A DNA stretch of 64,000 nucleotides, taken from positions 1,488,001-1,552,000 of the forward strand of contig JACAAK010000002.1 in assembly GCA_025093985.1 (NCBI GenBank), given 5' to 3'. Both the position numbers and the translations under genes were made by a program. Below the pieces are notes generated by a model. The model was given only the letters and a program-made list of their open reading frames with translations, had not been told where the DNA came from and searched no databases. Of the stretch, positions 19,909-30,968 are shown piece after piece. Within the stretch, counting starts at the first letter, position 1; every line of letters starts with the position of its first letter. This DNA is from Calvatia gigantea. Lineage: Eukaryota; Basidiomycota; Agaricomycetes; Agaricales; Lycoperdaceae.

Positions 19909-22343
19909 CTACGCTACATCCTCATCCCGTTTCCTCTTATTTCCTTTTCCCGTGCCAGAAACAGCCTTCGTTCCAGGGCCCCAGTGGGCCGTTGGATTCT
20001 GTTGATATCTAACGACTTTAACACTCGAAGCAGTGACAGAATCGGGATGGCGCTTGAAACTCGCCAATGCACTACCAATGACTTATCAGTGTTGAGTACC
20101 TATTGAGAGCTGGCTGTGTTATCTTACCGAGGCTCTTTAGCCAATAGTCTTCGCGCCGGGGAACCTTCACTAATATTCTCCATTTTGACTGGGTTGCTTT
20201 TGATCCAGCTGCGGATGACATCGTGTATGTCGAGATTTGATGCCGTAGTCTTAAGTGACCCAGGACACGCATGTGAACGAGAGACTTTATGGCCGGCGTG
20301 TAAAAGTGCGGAACTGTGCAAAAAAAGTAATTGTTAGTTTTATCTTCCAAAATTCTTCGTTTGTAAAAAAAAAACATACGCGAGGTTGTTAAGAGAAGGA
20401 CTGCAGCAGTGAAAGGCGCTTGCAAGTTTTGAAGGTGTGAAGTAGAACGGGGCGGTGATTTCCTAAGCGCTTGTCAAGGCCATGGATTACCAAGTCAAAA
20501 GAGGGGTAATTACCTCCTTCGCAAGAGTCAACATCCCTTTCATCCGTGCGGCTGTCCCATAGCGATCCTTGGTCTGCTCCAGATGCTCCAAAACACGGCT
20601 CACGAAGCCAGTATCGTGCAAAGGGCCGGACCACATTGGGCCTGCGATCTGTTAAGTTTCAGCACCGCGCTTATGGGCATGCGACATATATGCAAGGTAT
20701 GACTAACATGAAGCGTTGACTCGCATTCTGGGCACTTGGCAGACACCGTCGGTCCGGCCTGTGTTTTGAAAAGGTGGTCCACATGCCCGCTCCTTTCATG
20801 GACCTTCTCAACAACCCTTCCAAGAGGCTGTTCATACCATGATTGGCAATGTGAACAGACGTAATAATTCGCGGCTTTTCTGGCCTGACGATCAGTTTGT
20901 GAAAGGGGTGGAGGGCACGCCAGACTGACAGAAGGGCCTTCTTCGTTTCCAAAGCACCGGATCGCACACGAACAAAGACCCGGACGTAAAAGTCGATGGA
21001 TAGGGAGAGTAGCGGTTCAATGTAACGGCCATAACGCGCCGCTGTGGTGGAGAGCGAGTGCAACACGAGTCGAAGTGCCTGATACCCTGAGTAATGGATA
21101 AGAGGAATATGGCCAACGGAACTCACAGCTTCATGAGCATACTCAGCCTTCACGGAGACGCCACCATAGTTGGCGAAACTGGAAAGAAACTCCGTTATCT
21201 GGATATTCCAATAAGGGTAAATAGCTCACCATTTTTCAGGATAGTTGGTCGTAGCAAGAACAGCGAGGTCCGTGCAAGTGACACAAAGCAAGCCTAATCC
21301 AGCATCATCAGTTGAATGCAGGCATATGGAAAAGGAATACTTGCCTCCGTCGTTGACACATTGCACCGCCGCATCAATGAAAGGTGCAGCGGTTCCATAA
21401 GGATCGAGATCTACAACATCTACCTTGTTTTTCTCTTCTCGGTGGTTATACATCAGGGCACTGTTTGTAATCAATATGTTCATATCACCACAATGAACTT
21501 GAACTCACCAAGCATCACCTTCATTCACTCTGACCTTTCCTGGACTGACTGTCGGCGGAGTTGAAGGATTTGGATGAGCGCTCGGTTCTTCTGTAGGACC
21601 TAGTCCATTCAACTCAATGTTCCTCCTCATGGTAGCGGTGGCCGCGTCCGATAAGTCGTTCGCTATGATATACCTTGAATATTGCTCGTCAGATCGAAGA
21701 CAACACAAATATAGCTCAGCTAACTTGACGAGAGGAATTTCCTTAGCGTAGCGGATGGATCGTAGACCGGTTGCCGAGAGCGCCTCCAATAGAACGAATT
21801 TGTATGGACGATATGTGGACTGCAAAAAAACGCAACTCAGCAGTGAACCCCTATGTAATTGAGATTAGTTTGCGTACCAGGTTCTGCTGACTTTTCTGAG
21901 ACTGCTCATTTGGCGGCTTTGGCGGCTGGTCAATTTCCGTTTGATACCCCTCAGTAGCTGCCGCAGTAGCAATGGATTGTCCATCGGCTCCTAGTCACCG
22001 TTGAATCTGCGCCTTGAACGATAAACATACATTACATACCTTTGAGTTTCTTCTTGGCGTTGTTCACTGCTGCAGAAGCTTTCTTCTCCTGGGCACGCCT
22101 CCATTTCTCCTCCTTCGCCTGATTTAAGTCTTCGCTCCATGTTCTGATACAGGCTACGCTTATATCACGGTTGAACTCTTGCACAGGATTTAAGAACGCG
22201 TCATTGGCGGAAAGCAGAATATGTGATGTATTTTCAGTGTGGAGGCGGAAGCCCTCAGGAACTGTGACTTCATCCGAAGTTGATGCTGCCATACGAAACT
22301 GGGTTGCAAGGGTGCGGGAGAAGGTGATTTTGGGACGGCACAA
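19909..22343 (-). CDS. TRM1: tRNA (guanine26-N2)-dimethyltransferase, intact copy
   Basis: Methylates G26 of tRNAs to N2,N2-dimethylguanosine using S-adenosylmethionine. Exon 1 (22040-22343) has [12 protein letters not shown], the conserved TRM1 N-terminal motif; exon 2 is 21878-21990; exon 3 starts at 21819 with STYRPYKF. Then come [17 protein letters not shown] (SAM site), [13 protein letters not shown] (catalytic DPYG), a CxxC-containing stretch (KCPEC), [17 protein letters not shown], and the C-terminal [18 protein letters not shown] before a basic tail ([10 protein letters not shown]). Two in-frame starts exist. Met at 22343 gives a basic, acid-free leader ([13 protein letters not shown]) that resembles a mitochondrial targeting peptide; Met at 22292 removes it. 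In yeast, TRM1 serves nucleus and mitochondria from alternative starts. This is the only complete TRM1 in the window. Confidence 0.92.
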
Positions 22344-22661
22344 AGGCCTGAATAATGAGACGACTTTTGACGACGTTTTGAAATCCGAGTTTCCACTTTG
22401 GCACCTTGAGTTGGGAAGACGGTTTCCTCTTCGGAACTCAACCGGTCCGCGCTTTGATGATTAGAATTGTATAGGCGCCCAATACTGATGGTCAATTCAA
22501 TGTTCACATTGCGTACAACGGTACGCTCTACAAATCATGCTATATACAAAATATCTGATATAATCCAATACAAGTCCGACAAGTTGCTCAGTAGAAAGAA
22601 AAAGAAAATCCAGTGTGGCACCTTTAATACTGAACACAGATCGAAAAGAAGACTCAATATT
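22344..22661. promoter_or_regulatory. TRM1 promoter / ferric reductase 3' region
   Basis: 318 bp between the TRM1 start and the ferric reductase stop, both genes on the minus strand. It also exists in unit 1 (15886-16208). No open frame is convincing here. Confidence 0.5.
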
Positions 22662-25628
22662 TCAGTAATCGAATTCTTCGGCAACGAACGAAATGTGTCC
22701 ACGACCACCTTTCTTCCAAATACAAGCAATATCAATCTGTGCAACAACTGATTCCCGTACCAAAGTGTTCAATGACGCGGGTCCGCAACCTACATGAAAG
22801 ATATTTGAGTTAGCGAGGGTTGAGATGCAGAAAAGGACACATACACGCAACCACGATGGGTCCATCTGCAGCATAAACTTCTTCCCTCATAATACGTCCT
22901 ATCTTTGGTCTACCTGGACGTGCGAATTCGGATACAATCATGATATCGCGCATCTCGTTCTTATTCATCTGGAGGTGGTATCCGGGGGCATCATCAGCTT
23001 TCACTCCATCACCACTCGGGTGGCCCACCGCCTTGGAGCATTCCGCAAAGCCAGAAGGAAAAGGGGCAGAAATATTTTCGGATACACCCGTCGATAAGAA
23101 AGAATGCATAGTGTCGTCCCGATTATGCGCCGAAGAGGGTCTGACAGGGAGGAGAGGGGTTGGCTCAAGCTCGGATTCAAGATTATTGATGGATCCCAAA
23201 GCGCTCGGAGTATAGCCCTTTTTTCGGCGGCTATGCTGGCTATCCCCCTCGTTAGGCACGACTGACCTGGGTTTTGTCAGGTGTAGATCGGACTCTGGAT
23301 TAAATCCTATCTTATCTGAGGTCGAACGAAGGGTTTCGGACTCGTCCAGGGCAGGTCCACTTGCGCCAATAGTATCGGATGCCCTCCTCCTATGTTTACT
23401 ATTGAGGAGCCGTCCTCTGCTCCGCGCTCTCCTCACTCTGGATTCCCTCCTTAGGCATGTGTTCAACCCCCTCTCGCCAGGCAATTCCACATCCTCGTCA
23501 CCTTCGAATGTGACAAGGTCTGCAATTTCCAATTCCCCCAACACCCCAGTCTCAATGTCGCCGTCCTCCTGCGGGGAGAGTGCTCTCGCTTTGTCTAAAT
23601 TGACCGTAGAATCACGGTTCTCGTCAGAGGTTATCGAATCACGGGACTGGTTCTGCTCGGAGAACCGAGGCATTGGTGGTGCAAACGTTTCCTCTTCCCC
23701 TAGGTCAAGAAGTTCGTATTCGAGCTCGGTCGTCGGCCCAGCCCGCTTTTGAGATCCTGGGTGGGTAACAAAGATACTAATCTCTATCTCTGATGGAGTG
23801 GCCATTTCCATACAACGGCGCAGCGTAGATGCGGCCCACTGTAGATGTCCTAAAGAAAGACGTCCATCAACCCCAGTCATTGGCATGAAGCTGGTAAGAA
23901 CTCACCGTACTCCCGAATGATCCATACGAATTTCACTCGAACAATACCACTGCCCATCGGCCCCCATTCGCCCTCCTCAGCCCTCTCCTTCCGTTGGGCG
24001 ATTAGGCGACAAAGGTGCTCGAGTATGCTAAGACCATAACTGACCCCCGAACCGCCTACGACGATGACCGCACTTGAATATGACGCCCATCGAACCCTCT
24101 CAGCACTTCCGAAAGGACCGTCAACATTCATCCTCAACAACACTCCAGATTCCGGGTATTTCGTCTCTGGCGGCGGTGCCTCATTTGGCGGGTGCCCCAG
24201 GCCCATCGAACATAGCTGTATGACCCAGTTCCAAAGCTCCCTGGTAAAGCCATTCTTTACTCTAATAAAGAACACGAGAGTAGGGGGTACGTTGGGGCCT
24301 GCGTAGACTGATGCCGAGGTGAATGGATGTGTCGTGAACACAGAGACCGAAGGTATATGGATTGAGAAATACTGTCCGGGTGCCCAGCTACAGTCGCAGG
24401 GCAGGACGTAAGTTACTCGAACTGTTGTTCCAGCCACGATTTCGGCGTGCGCAAATCCTGGAGGCGGATAATATCGTGTGTGTACTTTGCGTTTGATAAC
24501 TCCGAATTCTGATTGATGCTGTGCCGCAGACGGAGTCGATAACAAAGGTACCTCTGCGGCCAACAATCCCTCTGGTAGTCGTTCGCCGCGGTGACTGGAA
24601 ACACTGTTGTTGTGAAGGTATCGCACCATCCTCCATAACCTCTCGCCAACCCAAAGTGCCAGTGCACACCACGTCCACACCCATATACTCGGATGATGAA
24701 ATCCAGCCATCACCAGCATCGCCGGCACTAACAGGATGTGGAAGGCGTAGAATACCTCATAATGGTCGTTGCGTAACGGCTTCAAGGATGTAAATATGAG
24801 GAGCGTCAGAAGGAAGAAGGCCTGAGTGGTCGTTCAGCAATGACAGGTTGTCAACACTGGTAATGGACAGCTCACCGTCCAGCCACAGATAAAGGGTGGG
24901 TAATGCCACACATGTGCCAAGACAACATCCCCAGAGCCTGGGTACTTATCGAGTGTAAGCTGGGTGGTCCACAGCCCGACATGGCAAGCAGTCAGCAGCC
25001 AGATCAACCCAGCCGTCCACCGGTGCAGCCAGGCCAATTTGTCGAAATGCATTTGCATCGTAAATTTGAGAGAAAATATCGCGAACGGTGAGCCCTTGAG
25101 AGCGAAGAGGATACACAAAGGAAACAAAGCGAAGACCATGATGCCCGTACGGCCCGATGAAGTCCACCATGATTTCTGTATCACTCCTGTAGGTTGACCA
25201 GGTTCTTCGGCAGGTGGAAGATAGTCCGGCCCCACGAATGCAAGGGTCAGAACGATGGTGCAGAAGAGGAATATGCCGAAGATACGACCATTGGAAGGTA
25301 GATACGTGGGTTGGGATTTTTCCGGACGCTGACATTTCATTCTGGCGTATGTCCGGGAGAGAAGTCGCGGAACCCTTTTCCGACCCAACACGACCACGTT
25401 CCAGTACGCCCCGAATATTCCTCCACGCAGATGGAGTAAATGAGCAAGTGTTAGTGCGAAAGCGATAACGCCAACAATACCCCAGAATAAATATCCATAA
25501 TATCGCGACTTGGGGCTCATTGAGTGTGATGTGAGATACGCCTGGACCCATCCGACATCATCAAGGCAATGTGTGGAGATACTTCCATCAGCGTGGATTA
25601 TCTTGGGACAGAGATCAGGTAGAGACAT
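22662..25628 (-). CDS. Ferric reductase transmembrane component (FRE/NOX family)
   Basis: Membrane flavocytochrome that moves electrons from NADPH through FAD and two hemes to reduce Fe(III) or Cu(II) outside the cell. The N-terminus has several membrane helices. Bis-heme histidine pairs are visible: LHRWTAGLIWLLTACH and FHILLVPAMLVMAGFH, each with histidines 14 apart. The FAD-binding part has FTTHPFTSAS; the NADPH-binding part has VVGGSGVSYGL, FVWIIREYGEF and the C-terminal CGPASLN. Between the last two lies a Ser/Glu-rich insertion of over 250 residues (positions about 22850-23780), probably cytosolic and disordered. The start at 25628 gives a normal N-terminus. The last intron (22790-22844) contains the endpoint of the tandem duplication. 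ATX1 lies just upstream on the same strand, suggesting a small metal-homeostasis neighbourhood. Confidence 0.9.
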
Positions 25629-26015
25629 AACGCAATAGATGGAAGTGATGAACTAGAGGAAGGATGGGGATGATGCCATGAGACGATAAAATCGACGAGG
25701 AAGCAAAATGAATTGAAGGATTCCCCAAAAAATGTTATGAGTATATAAGGATAAAATCCAAGGTTGTCATAATGCTGGGCTCCATTCAAGGATCCAAAAC
25801 CTACCCCTGGCCGTCGAAAGCTCTTCTTGGACCCGAAAAGACTCCAAATGCCCTAAGATGACATCCTCAGCGGACCTGTGGGAAAGTTACCTCTGCTGTC
25901 GGGTCCAAGTTGCCATTCTGACAGAATGAACAGCTATGCATCTGCAGGGACATACATCCGTCGAAGGTTGGATAATATTTCATAAGGCACAAATGTGACA
26001 AGTGTTTCAAATGCA
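25629..26015. promoter_or_regulatory. Ferric reductase promoter region
   Basis: 387 bp between the ATX1 stop and the ferric reductase start. A TATA-like TATATA lies at 25742-25747, about 115 bp before the start codon. One CGATAA word at 25684-25689 fits the loose GATA-factor consensus HGATAR used by fungal iron repressors; a single match can arise by chance. Confidence 0.35.
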
Positions 26016-26440
26016 CTACACAACAGTTTCGCCCGAGCGGATCTGTAAGAATAATTGAGAATGATCCCTTGACGTAACTCCGCAACCTACCTCTTTGCCT
26101 GTCTTTGCAATCCTTGCGTAGATGGAATCGTAAGGCTGTGCAGATTTGACAAGCACCTCTTGTTTCTCCAGGGAAACGTCAAAGGAGGACACCTCTAACG
26201 AAATTAATTAGATCTCTGGCGATACTCAAGGGGGGGCCCACCGCCTTCATCCTGCGCCTTTTTGAGGGCACGGCTGACAGCCCCAGAACAACCGCCGCAG
26301 GTCATCTAGTACATTTCGTTTTGATATTTGCCCGCTCTCCTTGAGCGTGCAGAGTTACCTTGACATCGAATTTATAAGTATTTTCCTTTGAACCTATCAG
26401 ACTGGGCAAATGGATTATCGACAACAATACTCACGGACAT
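26016..26440 (-). CDS. ATX1: Copper chaperone ATX1
   Basis: Small cytosolic metallochaperone that carries Cu(I) to the P-type ATPase CCC2 in the secretory pathway. Splicing by eye (start MSENTYKFDVK) gives about 75 residues with the copper-binding motif MTCGGCSGAV, a central SSFDVSLEKQEVLV strand region and the family ending AKTGKEIRSGETVV. At least four introns interrupt this tiny gene: after codon 2, after DVK, after DEG, and before IRSGE. The length matches known ATX1 proteins. The copper delivered by ATX1 is needed by multicopper ferroxidases in the high-affinity iron pathway, in which the neighbouring ferric reductase acts one step earlier. Confidence 0.9.
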
Positions 26441-26922
26441 ATCAGTTTCGGGAAGGATCAAATCTACGCCACAAGGGCCCATTTTGAGTTAACATCTTTT
26501 GTGTTTGGTGAGCATACGCACAGATAAGCCGGACAATAAGGAGGAGATAGAAGAAAGCAAGAATGAGTCCATGGGCCGATCACCTATATAAGTCCTAATC
26601 GCGCACTGGTTTACCAAGCAGTGATGGATACTTGGTCACGCCGTTAATGCATTGCCACAACCATCTGATAGCGCTAGCTGTCAATGTTTACCCATCTCCT
26701 TCTACCAGAGACCAATGGCAACTCTGGAGTTTTCTGTTCGTTCCCGTTCGGCTTGTGGTTGACAATCTCACAATCTCTGAAGACCGTAAAAAACCCAATG
26801 TATCCCCACAGCGAGCCAGAAATACTGTGCTAGGGGGTCCCGGGAATTATGGGTGCATATCATAAGTACATCTCGGCGTGGTGTGCGAGGGCGATGTCAT
26901 GACAGGTCTTACTACCCGGTAA
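26441..26922. other. Intergenic region between ATX1 and the permease gene
   Basis: No supported gene. Its left part should be the ATX1 promoter (AAGAAAGCAAGAATG-type purine-rich sequence near 26550), its right part the 3' end of the permease transcript. Confidence 0.5.
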
Positions 26923-29190
26923 TCATCTACGGGTCTCATGTTCTACCATTTCCATTGGTTCATCAGCTTCTGTCGATACAGCAACCCAACCCTCGTCGGT
27001 AGGCTGACGCCCGGGGAGACGAGAAGCGAGTGACTTCATCCAAGCTAGACCGGTGAGGGTGAGTTTTCGTGGAGTCGAAGCCAGACAGCGAATAAAGCCT
27101 CACAGAATACCTGGGGGAGATCACCATTCCGCTGTGTGATATAATATACTGGGATACCCGTCAAGACAAAACCTGCAGCGGGTGAGTATTGGACTGATAC
27201 AGCAAATTGCCATGCGCTGACCACAAACGGCCATTGCTTCAAGAGGAGCAGCAATGACAGGCATATATAGTAGAAACAAAGCCACCTGATCCATAGGTGA
27301 ATTTAGCGCAGGAATAATATAGATGGTAACTCACAGCACAAAATATCAATGGCGTAGTGATCCACGTCTTATACGGTCTTCAAAAAGTCATCAATAGACC
27401 GGAGGGATTGGTGGCGACACATGACTACCTTTCAAGTAATGGTTCTTTGACACGCAAGATGACAAGGCCTAGGACCTTCCGGCGGAGAATGAGTAGTGAC
27501 AGGAGGAATGATAATCAGGTGCCAGTCCTACCGTCAAGAAGTAAAAAGCCCAAGAAGCGACAACAGAGAAATTGATGAGAGATCGGAATCCACCGCCAAT
27601 GGTAATGAACGCGATTGTGATCGCTGCTTGTAAAAGTGAGGCATTCAAAGGCGTCTTTCTGGTGGCATGCAACTTCCCAAATACGGCGGGGATAAATTTC
27701 TCTCGTCCAGCGGCATAGATGAGACGCGAAGATGTGAAAAATCCCCCTTTGATAGAGGTTGAGATAAACTAGAAGCTTTTCAAAAGTAGATCACATAGAA
27801 AATCTTACCATTTAAGGCCCCGAAACACGAAACTGCAACCATTATTGCAAAAATAGTCCCACCAATCGGTCCAAAAAGAGCTCGCCCAAAATCTAGAGCG
27901 ACCGTGTTACTCAAGCCGACGAGATCCTGATGGCGGAAATAGTTACTTTAAGGATTTAGTGCTAGCAAGGGAATAGCTTGCCTTATCCAGCACAACAAAA
28001 TAGGACAGATTCGCCAACAAGAACAAAAGCTGAAAGGGGTTCGTCATTTTGCGGCGTGGTACCATAATGCAATGCCCTACCGTAACGATCGCCATACTCG
28101 AATGTATGGCTCTTGGAATATTACGTTCTGGGTGATGAATTTCACCGCCAACATAGTTAGCTTGGTCCCACCCATCAAAAGCCCATAGTCCAGAATACAA
28201 GGCAAGAGAGTAGGCCGAAGGGCTTTTGCTGGAATTGGCAAACCAAGGTTGATGGAAACTTGCTGTGGCTTTTCCGCGGGCCAACTGCACAACTCCGAGT
28301 GTCACAACGAAAATCTAGTATTGGGTCAATCTTCGAGCAAATAATCTAAAGACAGAAGATAGATACCAGGGCTGTAACCTTCGTCGTGGATTCTCGTGAG
28401 AAAGGCACAACCACAAAAAGCGTTTATCGACTAACTTTGGCACTTGTAAACACCACAGCAACACGCGTTCCGAGTTTGCGCGCCGCGATGCAAAAGATAG
28501 TCACAACGATTACCGCGCCGGTCGCAGTAACTTTGATAGCCCATTGAGGAATATCATCTGGCGATACCTCATCGCGGGTATGGCTGAAAAATAAACGATT
28601 CACGTATTCCGCAAAGATGAGGCTTACTACCGCATTTCCTCCTGTTGAAGTATCAGTCACAATTACGGACACATATGGATCAACAAACCGGGCTTTAGGG
28701 CAATGATTGCGGTCCACGCAAATAAATAGGATACAAGAGGTCCGTATGCGTATGAAAGATATGCTTGTGCTCCTCCATTTTGGGGTATAGCGGAACCAAG
28801 TTCGGCGTAGCTACTCGCTCCAGTCCATGCCAACAAACCAGACAGAAACCACACCGTTAAGCTCGCCCCAATGCTGTGGGTGTTGGCTACAACCACTCCA
28901 GGTGAAGAACTTGAGAGTATGTCAGGTGCTGTTCGGAGTAGTGAAGTGAACTGTAACGTACAAGATACCAGAGCCAATCTAGGCTCCGAACTAAGTTCAA
29001 TGACCGTGCGTCAGATTGTAGCGGGAGATTTACCTGCAAGCCGACGCACAAAGCAATGCCTGGAAGAGAATGAGAAGAGTTGGAAGTATTGTCAACTGGC
29101 TTACCATTTATTAGTCCAATACTTTTATCTCCATCGCCGTGAGCTATGATAGGCTCCGTTACGCTTGCGCTTAATGGGAGCTGGCGGAGG
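26923..29190 (-). CDS. L-type amino-acid permease (LAT / MUP1-like, APC superfamily)
   Basis: Multi-pass plasma-membrane transporter for neutral amino acids. Exons joined by eye read KSIGLINGIALCVGLQ, IGSGIF, SSPGVVVANTHSIGASL, LLAWTGASSYAELGSAIPQN, GNAVVSLIFAEYVNRLFF, YSGLWAFDGWDQANYVGGEI, ALFGPIGGTIFAIMVAVSC, FFTSSRLIYAAGREKFIPAV, KTPLNASLLQAAITIAFI and GIPVYYITQRN, ending in MEMVEHETRR. IGSGIFSSPGV is the substrate-site motif of LAT proteins. The exon coding IGSGIF is only 17 nt. The 5' end is unresolved: LLIPPPAPIKRKRNGAY, which belongs to the family N-terminus, lies in a different frame from the next stretch (HGDGDKS), and no Met fits without a shift. Either an intron escapes me or the gene carries frameshifts near 29140-29190. 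Confidence 0.82.
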
Positions 29191-29800
29191 GATCAACAGG
29201 CGTTTCCATATTGCGACGCCCGGGCCTCACCAAGTCTTGTTGGAAACCGAATCCAGACACCGAATAAGATCGAATTCTAGAAAGCCCTAGTGTTTAGTAT
29301 GATGCTCCTCGAACCACAGCACAAACTGACCGGCCGTATCCTTGTGATGTTGACAATGCTGGCCCATCTGCGAGTTCAAGTGCCCTCAGTGACTCCTCGG
29401 AATCATGAGAAGAATGTCGTGATGACAGTTCGAAATTGGTGTCTAAAGGAGAACGAAATGGTACATATTCCCCGCGAGCGCAATTTGTCATGGGTATATG
29501 TGGAGTAAAGCGGGGGGGAGGAGCTGACTTGGCAAAGCCGTCGGGAGTCGAGCTAGTTGAATCCGGGGGGACGATGTGATTGGCTGGGGAACAAACCGAA
29601 ATGTATTTGGCACCACCATTCGTCCCAAATACTCGTTTGCCTGAGATGCTTCACTTATGGCAGGGTGCATACTGAGTACTGAATACTGAGCGCTGAACGT
29701 TTGAGCTTGTGAGGACATTGCCAACAATGTTAATCAACCTTTACGATGAGGGGAGGTTGAAGCTTAGAGGTCGCAAATTATTTGGTATATCATAAAGATT
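29191..29800. other. Intergenic region between permease and MTR3
   Basis: No supported gene. It should hold the permease promoter and the MTR3 3' end. Open frames on both strands are short and lack family features. Confidence 0.5.
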
Positions 29801-30880
29801 CTATTTACCATCTCCTGCCGACTGCCCTGAGTACTCTCGAAGTACTTGAGCGACGATTCCATGGATGTCTGTACAGCGGTTTTGACATGCTGCCGTTGCC
29901 TAACAGACTGGTTAGTAAATAATAATTGGACGGTCGGAATGAATCACATTTACGACTTCCATCGTTGACATTCGTCCATTTTGCCAGATACTGGTCACAG
30001 TACCGAGTGCCGGTATGCACGACAAGATCACCGTTCCTTGTGATGATGCGGCTTCATCCTCGTTCGGGTCGAGCCAGATTTCGTTACCTATGAGTGACTT
30101 TGAAAAAATGAGGTGTAGAGATTACTCATGACGTCTACTTTCTTACCGCGGAGCATGATACAGCCAATCCAAGAATCTCAATCCCTGCATCGGCTAATGC
30201 GGCGCTAGTTGCGACAGAAGCTGATGCTATGACACTCCCAGTTCCATCGGCTTCAATTATCGTGATAAAGACATCGATTGTTGATTTGGGCAAAAGTTCT
30301 AGCCTGACGGAAGACACGATGGCTTGATGAACTGCCATAGCAATCGTCCTGTCTTCAGCATCCTAAAGACCATGTCTGAGTTCCTAGCTCCTGCACGACT
30401 TAAGGCCTAAGGACAAGATAAAGCTTGATACACACCCGTAACGGCGCCCGCCGGCGTTTACAGGAGAAGGGCGCGAACTTCACTTCAAGGTTAAGCCTTC
30501 CGTTTTCGCTGTATGCGGTGCTTTTTGACTGTCGTGGACCATAACTTCCGTGCAAAAACAAAATCAGCCTATTATGTGCCGAGCCCAGTGAGCAAAAAAT
30601 ACAGACACGGCACATGCTATCTTCGTTTGTTCAGTCTCAATATATGCGGAACCGTTCGCTTGACTGATTAATCCGGGCTGCAGAACTGATGATCGCTGTC
30701 CAGTTTCCCTCTTCGTATTTTGGCCTGGTACGTACAGATAGGTCGGATATCCAACGGGCCTCTCTTCCTCCTCGGCTGCCCAAGTTTCCATACCTCGGAG
30801 CTGTCTTCGGGTGCCAATACGGGTGGAAAACTTTCCTCTGGACCGTTTACTCTCCGTCGATCAAAATTTGACAGTGCCAT
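29801..30880 (-). CDS. MTR3: Exosome core subunit MTR3 (RNase PH-like)
   Basis: Structural ring subunit of the RNA exosome, which degrades and trims RNA 3' to 5' in nucleus and cytoplasm; in eukaryotes this RNase PH-fold subunit is catalytically inactive. Exons read DIRPI, FLQPGLISQANGSAY, IETEQTKIACAVYGPRQ, GRLNLEVKFAPFSCKRRRAP, DAEDRTIAMAVHQAIVSS, FITIIEADGTGSVIASAS, ADAGIEILGLAVSCSAV and ALGTVTSIWQNGRMS. I placed the last exon as ATAACQNRCTDIHGIVAQVL, ending at 29801; other frames of that exon are possible. Five or so introns are present. It starts 88 bp from the divergent NSRP1-like gene. Confidence 0.87.
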
Positions 30881-30968
30881 TGGGTGTACGGAAAGGTGAG
30901 AAGGCGCTGAATTGAATTTAGAACCCCGGACTCTGACTTGCCTTTTTCGGTGTTGCCCTTAGTCGCCG
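30881..30968. promoter_or_regulatory. Divergent promoter of MTR3 and NSRP1-like genes
   Basis: Only 88 bp separate the start codons of two oppositely transcribed RNA-processing genes, so they must share one nucleosome-free promoter. No TATA box is visible. Confidence 0.6.

Larger units (their letters stand above)
16381..22838. repeat. Tandem duplication, unit 2 (intact copy)
   Basis: A 6458-bp direct copy of the same ancestral segment as unit 1. Its left edge joins the ferric-reductase intron of unit 1 to the middle of the hAT-like MITE. At 16381-16385 the junction reads AGGAC, a sequence found at both original endpoints (7698-7702 and 22834-22838). It carries the membrane protein gene copy 2, a coatomer gene fragment, intact TRM1 and the native end of the ferric reductase gene. 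Confidence 0.93.

Noticed and set aside
26632..26865. 77-codon plus-strand open frame between ATX1 and the permease
   Set aside because: No conserved motif or plausible splice partner; the composition looks like random intergenic sequence.
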